A stretch of 64,000 nucleotides of DNA, taken from positions 7,571,625-7,635,624 of the forward strand of contig OX392542.1 in assembly GCA_947623455.1 (NCBI GenBank), given 5' to 3'. A program made the translations under genes and the position numbers. Of the stretch, positions 36,181 through 46,254 are shown in pieces. The stretch is from Mimachlamys varia (Eukaryota; Mollusca; Bivalvia; Pectinida; Pectinidae). Under the pieces are notes generated by a model. It worked only from the letters and a program-made list of their open reading frames with translations, did not search any database and was not told the origin of the DNA. Position 1 is the stretch's first letter; each line of letters begins with the position of its first letter.

Positions 36181-36840
36181 GAGATTACCGAACTCAAAAT
36201 GACAATATTTACAAGCTGCGATGTATCTATGCTTACCAGCTATGAATTAAATTAAAACATTACTCGACCATGGTTTTGATTGAAGAATTGGCTGTCATGG
36301 CTGAAATTCACACTGCTATGTCACGATTCAATTGCCGTTCAGTACCTTTCAGGAAACAATGACGGAAATGATAACACGACAACTTTTAACAAAAGAACAA
36401 TTGAGATATTAGCCAGGTGGTACAGGAACTCCTCAGAATGGTATATACATATGTTAATTGCATTGAGTGTATGAGAATTGTATATCTATGTACGGTAAAG
36501 CGCTCTAGAGTGTCTTATGCTAGTTAGACGGGGCGTTATATCAAATGTTGTATATTTATGTATTTTATTTACAAATAAAAAATAGGGATTACCGAGGAAT
36601 CAATCAAACCATAACCCGAACTCGAAATGAGAATATTTACAATCTGCGATCTGCGACAACTACAATGTATGCTTACCTGGTAGGAGTGAAATGAAAACAT
36701 TACCCGAACATTTTTGATTGAAGAATAGGGTGTCACTAAACTAAAGTTGAAATTCACACTGCCATGTCACGTTTGAAGTACCTTTCAGGAAACAATGACG
36801 GAAATGATAATACGAAAACTTTAAACAAAAGAACAATACT
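36181..36840 (+). repeat. Local direct duplication (two copies of about 220-250 bp)
   Basis: 36181-36405 and about 36585-36838 share ATTACCGA-CTC-AAATGA, TGATTGAAGAAT, GAAATTCACACTGC, ATGTCACG, GTACCTTTCAGGAAACAATG and AAACAAAAGAACAAT in the same order. Between them lies unrelated sequence of about 180 bp. Copies differ by substitutions and small indels, so the event is not very recent. The CCGAACTC wording links the start to family 1. Confidence 0.75.
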
Positions 36841-38324
36841 TATTCTGTAATTGCGGTATCAATCTACATGAACATGGTCCCTTTTTATGTTAAGAATATT
36901 ATTTAACTTTATGTTTGGGATTTTAAAGACGCAACACTCAAATCTTTTGACGGGTTTCAGGAAAACCATAAATCACGAACGGTTTGTGTGCCACGAGAGA
37001 CACATACACATGTAGCCGTTCATATAAAACGCCTGCTGATTTCGTATAACTTTGAGACCAGTGATACCAGAAATAACCAGAGTGATATGTTGTCTGTAGA
37101 TATAGGGGGTCACTAAAGGAGCACTTTCCAGTCTCATCTCAATTAAACATGATGATAAGGTGGAGACGCTACTGCATGGTCACATCCAGACTACTGGCAA
37201 ACACAGATATCTAAGGATAACACATGGAAGGGCAGTACGGCATCTGATATAACAAAAACCAGGCAGAGTCTCCATACATGTCAATGGGGATAACACATAC
37301 ATTTTAGTTTATCCCTTAATTGATTTTCCCATCGCCATAGTTACAACACGCTAGTTTCCTCATAATCTAACGGATTGAGATACTGAAAGTATTTCCTCAA
37401 AATTGAGTTTGTTTATGCTTGCTTTACTCACTATAAATAGCTTAGGTTATTAACGAATATGCCTCAGTCATGCAATGTATATGTTCTGTATGTGGTTTTG
37501 TAATATATTAACCCTTACCCGACTTTATAGTGTTATCTTACTGATATATCATGCTAAAGACACCAAGTATATTATTCGATAAGTCCACGTTATACTGACA
37601 ACGGGTTGAAGTGATTACTTAAACTGTTGAACGATAGACGGGAATAATTGAAATATTTCTCCCATTCCTTAGGACGAGCAAGGGATAGACTCACGTATGG
37701 GAGGAGAGAGTTTGTCACGACGGCCAAGTGTGGGATATGGCAAAACATGTGATCACATAAAATAGGATTTCTCTCTCCTCATAACAGCAGAGAGATATAT
37801 TAACACAAAATAGCAGCTCGTCGTGTTGTGATTGGCGATATATAACATGATTATTATACGCAATCCTATCTTAGCATACGGCAAAGAAGAAAACAACGAG
37901 ATTGGGTTGAGGCAAGTTGGAGTCACCTTCTCTGGCCATATTGAGGGACGTTTGCGATTTGTTCGTTTCCCTTTTTGGACGAATTCATTATCTATACTAT
38001 ATTGTGGTATATTCTGTATAGCGTACTTGTCTTCTCAGTGTGATAATATATGTTGTGCATCGCGGCATGTCATATATAGGTACAAGGCTATATTTAGGAT
38101 TTTTCATTAAAATCGTCGGCGCTTAAGGCAGTTGTAAATAATGTAATAACTGTTATTAATAATGACACATCCAATATCCATATACATCTCAGTGTTGGCA
38201 ATGATAAACAAGCAAATGCTGATCCATAACAGAAATCACAGTTATGTACTTAGGGCATGCTGCCAGTACAGTGACTTATTACTGAGTAATTGATCTGATT
38301 GTATTCTGATTTAATGCGCAGTCT
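36841..38324. other. Intergenic, nothing recognised
   Basis: Short frames only; the longest (37832-38110, 92 codons) has no recognisable domain. Confidence 0.5.
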
Positions 38325-38333
38325 GGAAGTATC

Positions 38334-39056
38334 CAACTTCGCAAGCCAAGGGTGTACAATACGCTACTCTCCTTTTCACCCTTGGCGGATCTCACGGCAA
38401 ATTCGAAGTTCCCGCAATGCGCCATCTAGTGGACTATTGCAGTTGTGTCCCTTGTTTTACGTAATTCCTGACCAATCAAATATCTCGTACTATTTGTGTA
38501 CGATTCAACAAGTAAACAGAAATGGCAGCGCCCTTTAATGAACATGCTATATATGCGAAAAATTAAAAATTCAAGAACTTCGTGAGACACAGAGACGATC
38601 AATTAGCTCAATCAACAATGGAAATGATGTTTTTGTTGGAACAAGAACAGGGAAATAAGCTTGTGTTTTCTTTTTGTAACATTTCCATTTTATGAATGAG
38701 ATCATAGTCGATAGTTTGTTCAACTTCGTAAAACAAAATCCACACACGTTTCTGCTTTTTTTATCTGCCTGATCGGCGACATATCCCAAAATCTGACTCA
38801 ACTGGTCGAAAACGGTGAATATCGGGCCAAATATCACACGTCTAGACTTCGTTGGCAACATGTTGTTACAGACACGACATGTTTCCTTGGGCGCTGCCAT
38901 CTTTGTTATTTACAATTGCAGCACGCGTTTTGATTGGTCGGCTAAACCTAGCCGCATCCAATCAAAATGCAGGAGCGGGAACTTCGAATTTGCCGTGAGA
39001 TCCGCCAAGGGTGAAAAGGAGAGTAGCGTATTGTACACCCTTGGCTTGCGAAGTTG
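38334..39056. mobile_element. Pack-MULE-like element, perfect 82-bp TIRs, 9-bp TSD
   Basis: Terminal inverted repeats 38334-38415 and 38975-39056 are identical over 82 bp (ends CAACTTCGCAAGCCAAGG and its complement). Direct repeats GGAAGTATC at 38325-38333 and 39057-39065 are the target duplication. Long TIRs plus a 9-bp duplication are the hallmark of Mutator-like elements. The 559-bp interior has no transposase; instead it carries a minus-strand exon-like ZAD zinc-finger segment (38571-38900). Identical TIRs imply a recent insertion or TIR conversion. Inference: a non-autonomous MULE that carries host gene sequence. Confidence 0.85.
38571..38900 (-). pseudogene. ZAD-like zinc-finger first-exon fragment inside the MULE
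   Basis: 109 codons from ATG at 38900. Residues 1-65 look like a real domain: MAAPKETCRVCNN and later NVCGFCFTKLNKL give CxxC (8, 11) and CxxC (53, 56), the four-Cys layout of ZAD-type zinc-finger-associated domains, which usually begin transcription factors. After about residue 65 the sequence becomes low-quality (Lys/Ser/Phe-rich) and ends without finger modules, so it is a partial copy. Upstream on its strand an ACCAATCAAA (CCAAT box type, 38929-38938) suggests that promoter and first exon were captured together. Whether it is transcribed is unknown. Confidence 0.55.
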
Positions 39057-39065
39057 GGAAGTATC

Positions 39066-39400
39066 CTGAATTAATATAAGTACATGTAATTTTATCAATT
39101 GTTTATTCAAGATGTTTCATCAATGACTATTGATTATATTAAACATCACAGTGTATCTGAAATGATATGTTTGAATAAAGTCCAGCATAACGAACAAGTT
39201 TCACAACAAACATGCACATACATGTAGTAGAAAACTGTAAATTTGTATCCATTGACACGCTCATTTTTGTGAGATAAACAGGCTGAAAAGACAAACAATA
39301 TGAAATCTAATAGAAAATGAATGGAAAAGACAAACAGCAATTTTTACAATGTCGCAGACTGACCAAACAAAAGAAAACAAGATATAACTTTCTTTGAAAG
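39066..39400. other. Intergenic, nothing recognised
   Basis: AT-rich, no supported feature. Confidence 0.45.
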
Positions 39401-39475
39401 ATGACGTAACACACACATATGCTGCACCTTTTAAATTTAGTAATAGATACAGTATGCCGAAAAAATGAACATTAG
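39401..39475 (+). repeat. Dispersed repeat family 2, short copy
   Basis: GATGACGTAACACACACATA, TGCTGCACCTTTTAAATTTA and GTAATAGATACAGTATGCCG. Important as an empty-site comparison for the insertion at 50.06 kb: here AAATTT is uninterrupted. Confidence 0.75.
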
Positions 39476-39844
39476 AACATTAAAATAAACCGAACCCAGT
39501 AAGTCTGAGACCTTGCCGACACTAACTGCACTCTATCGAAACTGTCTTATCGTTCATTTTTAAGGTTGACGATAACAACTACTTCACTCGTTATACTCAA
39601 TATCATTTGATCGGTTAGCTACTATAGGGTTCGGTATGGCATCACATTCGCGCTACGCAAGTACACAAATACGTAATTTTCGGTTTACATACACACTTGC
39701 AAGCATACCGACATTGAGACACGTTCCTTATTAACAATAGGTATCGACAGGACGTTTAACTTGATAAGGCCAGACCAAACCAAATTAGTAAAAGCCAGAT
39801 TACATGAGTTCCGAGTGACAACAATGGTGCATCATCTGATTGCT

Positions 39845-40040
39845 AAAATAAATTAGAGAATACCGTTAACAAAATCATCATTCGAACTCGATTAAACCAA
39901 TGGCAAAATATAAACAAAGGAAAGATTTACAAAGAGACTCTTGTAAAAGTATAGGAAAATAAGAACAGGTGTTCCGGAAGAATAAGCGTCTTCTGCTTTA
40001 TCGACGACACCCGCCATGCAAACCTTGATCATATCCAAGT
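39845..40040 (+). repeat. Dispersed repeat family 1 copy
   Basis: AAATTAGAGAATACCG, CGAACTCGATTAAACC, GACTCTTGTAAAAGTATAGG, ACAGGTGTTCCGGAAGAATA and AGCGTCTTCTGCTTTATCG, then GACACCCGCCATGCAAACC. On the - strand this segment reads CMAGVVDKAEDAYSSGTP without a stop. Confidence 0.75.
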
Positions 40041-42211
40041 TACTATTGTGTCATGGTTTTATTTAAGATGTAAAATAGCATTTATCGATCTTGTTGTTGG
40101 GGAATGCAATTGTTTGTACTGTATCCCTCGGTTACTCTTGCTGCCTGACCAGACGGGTAATATATGTATGATATTTCGTCGTTAGAATTGTTAGCTGTTA
40201 CGTTTAACTCGCAGATCCACGTTACAAAGAAAATGGTGGAAATGTTATTGTCAAAAAAAACGTTGTTTACAACATATTTAACAAGAATAAACGGCCGATA
40301 TGAATTCAGAAAATTTAACAAATAGTTGTTATAAGGGGATGCTTTTAGACTTAAATATAATTAATGTGAGCATTGAAGACCACGGAAAGGATTACATTTT
40401 TAACTATTTAATGGAAATGCACTTTTCGCAAAAGAAACATTTCATTATAAATCATTATTGAGTATTTTTTAGGAAATTTGAAGAAACAGGTTTTAATCAT
40501 AGGAAGTCAAGGTAGAGCATGCCACCCATTCAAACAGTGTCCTTCTCTTACTAACAGTGTGAAGCAAACAAGTATACCATACTATAGATGACACTGTTTT
40601 AGAGTAGTGCTGTTCGATTTTGCAGTATTTTTTTACTTTTAGATAGACCCGTAGAAATAGCACCAACCCTGCTCTATATACTGCCGTCTATCGTCTAAGA
40701 TGTGACAGGTATTGGTCTCCGGTAAATTCAAGGCATTTATCCTATATATCTTGATTTGGCGGTATTGCAGATTTGGTAGGTGGCTCGCTTAACTTTCGTA
40801 AATATAAGACACCAGGTGACGAAGACGTTAGGTCCTCCAAGACCATTCCTTTACTCATGGAAACTTGGACACCTGAAGAGAAACTACTGATCGCTAGCGA
40901 CTTTCCGACGTAGACATCAAACCGTGACCAAATGATGGAGAGTTAGTGATAATACACGGTCAGGCCCCCAAGAGGTCCCTACAAGGTCCGTACGTACGAG
41001 GTCCCAAAAAGTCCCCACGTACGAGGTCCTCACAATATCCCCCAAAAAGTCCCAACAAGGTCAGGCATGCCCCCACATGTTCCTATAAGGTCCCTCAAGA
41101 TCATTAAACACTAAACAATTCGAAAACAAGAAATATATTACATGTCACAACCAGGAAGCGTACGTGGAATATATCCTTAAAGCCACATAGAAAATGTATA
41201 TACTGGTAATACATAAGGACGAAATCCAAACCCGATGTGAAAGGTTCACAGCAAAAGTCATTACTAAGAAAAGTAATCGGATTATGATTCCTCAGATCAG
41301 GCTATCCGTCTTGCGTATGTTCATGTTATCCGTCTTTTGCACATTTAAAGTACAGATTGAACATATCTCTATCTATCTAGAACTTTGTGTTTTGATGTCT
41401 ATGTCGACGGATCGCCGGAAGCAAGAGTGTGTCATTTCCAATACGATATTCGTTGTTCTGATAAATCAAATAGCTTTTAAGATGCTTTACATATATTTTC
41501 AATACGTACCATGGTACATGTATAAGGATGCATGCTGCATTAAATAGGAATTCCATGTTTGATTTTTTACGGAAACAAAAACAGGCGTGGGAGATGAGTG
41601 AATTGTATTATATGCCTTTATTAACAAGCATGATAACGGCCAATACATCGTTGATAACCCTTAGGCAATACTAGAATGTTGGATGTTACACGTTACTTCA
41701 AAAAGTGCATGGAAGTTGTTGGTACCGTGCATAACGAATGCTATACTCCCCAAGCGTGGCCCAGGGAGTACATGTACAAGATATTTCAACACAGTGGAAT
41801 CTAGATTAATGTTGACTTTAAAGATTATTTGTGTTATTTAGTATTGTTTCATTACACGTCTTAATAACATTAATCTATTTGATGCCATATATTTCACATT
41901 ATTCAACAACATTTTAAAAATTGAAGACATCATCCTTGATATAGTTCATTATTAAAACTGATGATAATATACAGCATTTAACTATCACATGCTTTTTAAA
42001 GAACTGGGACATAACTAATAGAAAAGGACGATTCTGTGTAAAATTCGAATATGCATTTTATTTATCTTTTATAAAAACATATTACAAATTCCTTACTACT
42101 TGTTCAAAAACAATATTTTAGGAAAATAGCCATTGTGTTATCAAGTTCTCGCCCAGTAATATAAACGCTTGTTGTAACATTGGCCGATACTGATATTATT
42201 CAGAACATCAC
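40041..42211. other. Intergenic, short degenerate AGGTCC repeats
   Basis: No gene recognised. At about 40960-41100 the words AAGGTCCC, ACGAGGTCC and AAAAGTCCC recur irregularly (a decayed short tandem repeat). A 117-codon frame at 41194-41547 has no domain. Confidence 0.4.
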
Positions 42212-42250
42212 AGAATACCAAAGCGTCAACAAAACCATAACTAACGTGTA
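42212..42250 (+). repeat. Dispersed repeat family 1, end-block fragment
   Basis: GAATACCAAAGCGTCAACAA then AACCATAAC only. Confidence 0.6.
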
Positions 42251-42949
42251 GGAAGTACAATTGCAGGGTATGAAGAGGACAAACAAACCCTGTAAATTAA
42301 TCTCAATTAAAACGGAATTATTCTGAAGATACAGAAAGAAAAAAACTAGTTTGAATATTAAACATCGTAAAACACCCAATACTGAAATCCTTACATTTTA
42401 CTTAATTGAAAACTGCGAGAACTGAATACAACCGTCAGCAGTTATTCACCACAATTTTCCTCAGATTTGAGCAATTGCTCTAAGTTTAAGAAAAGATCCA
42501 ACAGAAAAGTATGTACCCGCAAATTTTACAATTTCAAATTATATCAAGATGGTGTTCATCCTGGAATACTGCTTGCAAATGTGTGGTCACAGAAAATAAA
42601 CAATCAAGTGTGTAGAGCTTGCTTTGACAACACTGGAAACTGAAATATACATACAAATTGTACGTTGTACGTACAAATGTGTATGTATATATATGCATAA
42701 TCTGCAAATTGGTGATAGTAAATATTTCACTTGTACTACAAATGATATTTACAAGCTATATTAAAATCACTTTAGTCTTACACACTAATAAATTTCCATT
42801 TTTGTTCTTGTATATTTACTAAAAACAAATACCTTGTAATACACTAAAATGTACAAATATTGTACCCCATATTTATACAAGGTTAAGTTCTCTATCTGCT
42901 TATTTGTTTTGACTGAGGCATTGTACATATGTCATATGTTCAAACTGGA
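42251..42949. other. Intergenic, nothing recognised
   Basis: AT-rich, with no reading frame of note. Confidence 0.45.
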
Positions 42950-43200
42950 TATTAGCAATTGCTGGTAAGTCAGTTTGGGTTTTTCCACGCTATACTAACT
43001 GTAATTTCATACTGTCATTGGAACATTTCTGCTAGTCAGTGTGGGTTTTTTCACGCTATACTAGCTGTAATTTCATACTGTTATTTGAACATTTCTGCTA
43101 GTCAGTGTGGGTTTTTCCACGCTATACTAACTGTAGTTTCATACTGTTATTGGAACATTTCTGTTAATTAGTGTGGGTTTTTCCACGCTATACTAACTAT
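42950..43200 (+). repeat. 66-bp tandem repeat, about 3.7 copies
   Basis: The CACGC of successive units ends at 42990, 43056, 43122 and 43188, an exact 66-bp period. The most conserved part is GTGTGGGTTTTTCCACGC, a self-complementary hairpin, flanked by CTAGT and ACTA arms and followed by CTATACTAACTG, TTTCATACTGT and TGGAACATTTCTG. Since 66 is divisible by three, a repetitive open frame results (CGFFHAIL... repeats), but it has no start context or gene setting. A related solitary unit lies at about 43526-43558. Confidence 0.85.
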
Positions 43201-43525
43201 TGTTTTATTTTTGGATTGCAACAATCTGTTGCCGTTGTGCCGCAAGTCTGTGCCAAATCCCCGATTACATACTTGTTCATTTCAACAACTTTTATTTCAA
43301 AAAGAAAAAGGATTGAACAACAGGCATAGCCTATATCAGTTCTCTCCAAATAGCAACAATGAGTATATACACAATGAGATATAAGTTGAAGTAAGGACAA
43401 CTTTTAAGTATATTCATTTGATTTAATTTTATTATAGTTAATGTAATTCATTTAATTTAATTTTACATACTTGTTCATTCGTGTTTTACTAACTTAGGTA
43501 CATCACAGTTTTTTGTGGACATTAT

Positions 43526-43558
43526 TGTAGTCGGTGTGGGTTTTCCACGCTATACTAC
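43526..43558 (+). repeat. Solitary copy of the 43-kb hairpin unit
   Basis: TGTAGT-CG-GTGTGG-GTTTT-CCACGC-TAT-ACTACA. Only the hairpin part of the 66-bp unit is present, 360 bp after the array, and its outer arms pair perfectly. Confidence 0.7.
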
Positions 43559-43868
43559 AGTGAATTTGCTATAGGACGTGCACACAATTTAACCGTGCTG
43601 GTGGATGGCATTCTAGAAACTATACTTAACTGCAAAGAAATGTTCAGGAGAAAATAAAAAGGTTTAAAGAAGAAAATAAAAACTCAGAAGTTTCCACCAT
43701 AACGTTAAAAGACCACTTTTGATGTAATTAATGGACAACCGTCATGTCGAGTAACAGCCAAACGTCTTCTACAGGCAAACAAAGCATACAAAGTTTAAAC
43801 TCTACTGAAAAAAAATACAAATTGTCAATCCAAAATCATTTCCCCAAATAAATGATGATTATAGGGTC
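43559..43868. other. Spacer, nothing recognised
   Basis: AT-rich, between the hairpin repeat and the transposase pseudogene. Confidence 0.4.
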
Positions 43869-45345
43869 ATGAACATGGGTCTGCTAAGTTATTCCTTTAT
43901 AGAAGTGACAACTCACATTGCCATATGTCAACATTCTGTAGATCTGGTAAGAAATGTTGTGGACCCTTTATCGTCATTCGATGAAATAAAGCCATGCGGG
44001 TTTGCCAATGTTTTCTCTCTGTCGTGCACAGGTTGCAATACAACTTTTGATTTGCAGAGCAGCAACTTTCACCTGGATATTCTAACATTTATGACATTAA
44101 TCTTCGGTCCGTGTGGGGAGCAATGATCACTGGTGGAGGTCTTTCATCACTAAGTGAACTGTTTGCTACCATGAATGTTCCAGGGATGAGGCAAAGTGAT
44201 TTTTCGTCTTTGAAACAAATCAGTGGCGATCATTGGCATGAGATGCTGAAAAAGGACATGATGCAGGCTGGTGTAGAGGAAATTGAGGAGATTGGCCATT
44301 GAGATGAAAGACTTTCATGAAGGTGTTCCAGCTATCAGTGTTGTATATGATGGTGGGTGATCAAAAATAACACACCGTCACACATACAATGCTTTGGGAG
44401 GCGTGGCAGTCATTTTGGTGGATGTTACTGGTAAACGTTTACATATAGGTGTGCACAGCAAACACTGCTACATCTCCTCCTCTGCTGTAAGTCGTCAAAA
44501 GCTGACAAATGTATAATCGCTGTAATCGGGGATTTTGGCACAGTAGGTGTTATGGAGGCGTTCTTCATAAATATGTTGGCCTGCGTGGTCACTAATGATA
44601 CCAGTGTTACGGGGATCAGACCAGGCACAGCTCTCATAAATCATTATCGTCAGCGATCCTTAAAACTCCTGTCATCGAAGAGAAACCAAACAAATCCAGA
44701 TGTGACGGCACGTGCTTACAAAAGAAAAATGGAAAGTAGTATTTAGAGCAGTAGTAAGAAAGCTAGGAGATATTATGGAGAGAAAGTTCTGGATGCACCC
44801 CTAACATTTCTTTATCTTCCTTACAAGTTCAGTGCAAGAAGGTCCTAAACACGCACATCAATCTGTCAGATGATAAGATTACAAAAGTAGAGAAATTGAC
44901 CAAAGACCAATCACTAAGTGTCACATGGATTGAGGAAAGAAAAAAGAGAGTAACATCATCAATATTTGGTGATATCATTAGACGCAAAGCTACCATCAAC
45001 ATCAGTTTATTAGTGAGGAAAATCCAAACTTCACTGGAAATCCACATACCGGTCATGGACTTACTCCGAGCCAATGACCATTAGGGGATATATCCAGCAG
45101 AAGTGTAAAGAGGGCCTCATTGGCACTGTAACCCCTTTATGTGTATGTATTGACAGAGACAACAATTTTTGGCGGCTAGTCCAGATGGTCATGTGAAGTA
45201 CGTGAATGAGGTTGGACTACTAGAGGTCAAAAACTTGCTTCATAAAAAACTGATATCATTTGAAGAAGCAGCCAAAGGTTCAAATTTTTGCTTGAAAGAA
45301 GTAGGAGGCACATTGAAATTGAAAGAAACTCATAACTCATAACTA
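43869..45345 (+). pseudogene. Broken Mutator-like transposase / YqaJ-type nuclease gene
   Basis: Three stretches in shifting frames make one protein-like series. 43869-44126 has CGFANVFSLSCTGCNTTFDL (zinc-binding-like Cys pairs). 44111-44302 has GGGLSSLSELFATMNVPGM and continues in another frame as EGVPAISVVYDGG, where TGA at 44358-44360 replaces the Trp codon expected after DGG, then SKITHRHTYNALGGVAVI. 44552-44745 has a Lys/Arg-rich segment. 44896-45084 has EERKKRVTSSIFGDI, and from 45169 LAASPDGHVKYVNEVGLLEV then K, matching the YqaJ nuclease motif (D...E-x-K). The order transposase-like then YqaJ fits proteins common in invertebrate genomes. Several frameshifts and stops show that it is dead. 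Confidence 0.7.
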
Positions 45346-45760
45346 AAATCATAGTTGCAATCGTCTCTTTTTACTTAGCGATTCTGTATATAGTTTTGGA
45401 GTGGGGATCTTAACCGTTTAAAAGTTATATCAATATTGTCAAATGGACTTTTGGCCCTGCCCATCAGGCCCCTGGGGGGTCAGCTCCATAGTTTGTATGA
45501 ATTTGAACCCCAGACTCATAGGAATGATACCAATGAAAAACAAAATGGCATAATTGCTTAGATCCAGAGAAAAAGTTGTTAATATCATTAATGCCAAATG
45601 GACCCCTCGCAAAACCTTGGGGGTCAGCCAAACCCTTTCTAAAATTTCAATGTCAACCTCAAATGATGCTTCTGACCAAATGTGGTTGAATTCCACAGGG
45701 ACGTACGGACTACAGACGCCATGTTATTGCTTAAGCTCACCTTGGTCCTTCGGATGTTAA
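45346..45760 (+). repeat. Bivalve-type interspersed repeat copy
   Basis: Contains CAGGCCCCTGGGGGGTCAGC, a second diverged CCTTGGGGGTCAGCC, ATGCTTCTGACCAAATGTGG, TTGAATTCCACAGGGACG and CGCCATGTTATTGCTTAAGC, TCACCTTGGTCCTTCGG. From memory this wording (two GGGGGTCAGC subunits, then ACGCCATG...TAAGCTCACCTTGG) belongs to a very abundant repeat in bivalve genomes. It directly follows the transposase pseudogene. Confidence 0.6.
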
Positions 45761-45873
45761 ATCATATATACTCGTATACATATACATTTTCTTACATTTC
45801 AACTTGTTCTGTTGTAAAAGTTTTAAAACAAATTATTTCAATACCATAGCCTGTTGAACAATAGGCGAATGAA

Positions 45874-46254
45874 CAGTGGATTCCTCTTAATATTATGGAT
45901 TTTTCAACCAATCACATAAAATATCCAGAAAATGATGTCATTTCCATTGATTTCTGATAGAACGTGTGCAAAATATTGCATAGAAAATAAAACATATTCC
46001 AAATAAAATGATTTTTTTAACGAAATAATGTTATCTATGTATTGAAACATCTCCATATGTACATTGAGCAAATCACTTTTAGTTATTGAGATTTGGAAAT
46101 GTACATTTGTACTAGATTTAGTTTGAAACATGTTTCTCTTAATGTCACAATCCTGTTAGGCCCATATCATATGTCGACGAGACTGATTTTCTTTACCATT
46201 TAACCGCATGTTTTTGTCTGACAAATGCAATATGATATAAAGAGGAATCCACTG
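45874..46254. mobile_element. Tc1/mariner-like MITE, 381 bp
   Basis: Terminal repeats CAGTGGATTCCTCTT (45874) and its complement (ending 46254) are perfect over 15 bp. The right flank is TA; the left flank is AA, taken as a mutated TA. CAGTG-type ends with TA are typical of Tc1/mariner elements. The interior has no transposase. An inner block at about 46157-46206 is repeated inverted at 48740-48790. Confidence 0.6.

Noticed and set aside
42959..43171. 70-codon repetitive frame with CGFFHAIL units
   Set aside because: Arises because the 66-bp repeat is divisible by three; the conserved part is a hairpin and other copies do not keep the frame.
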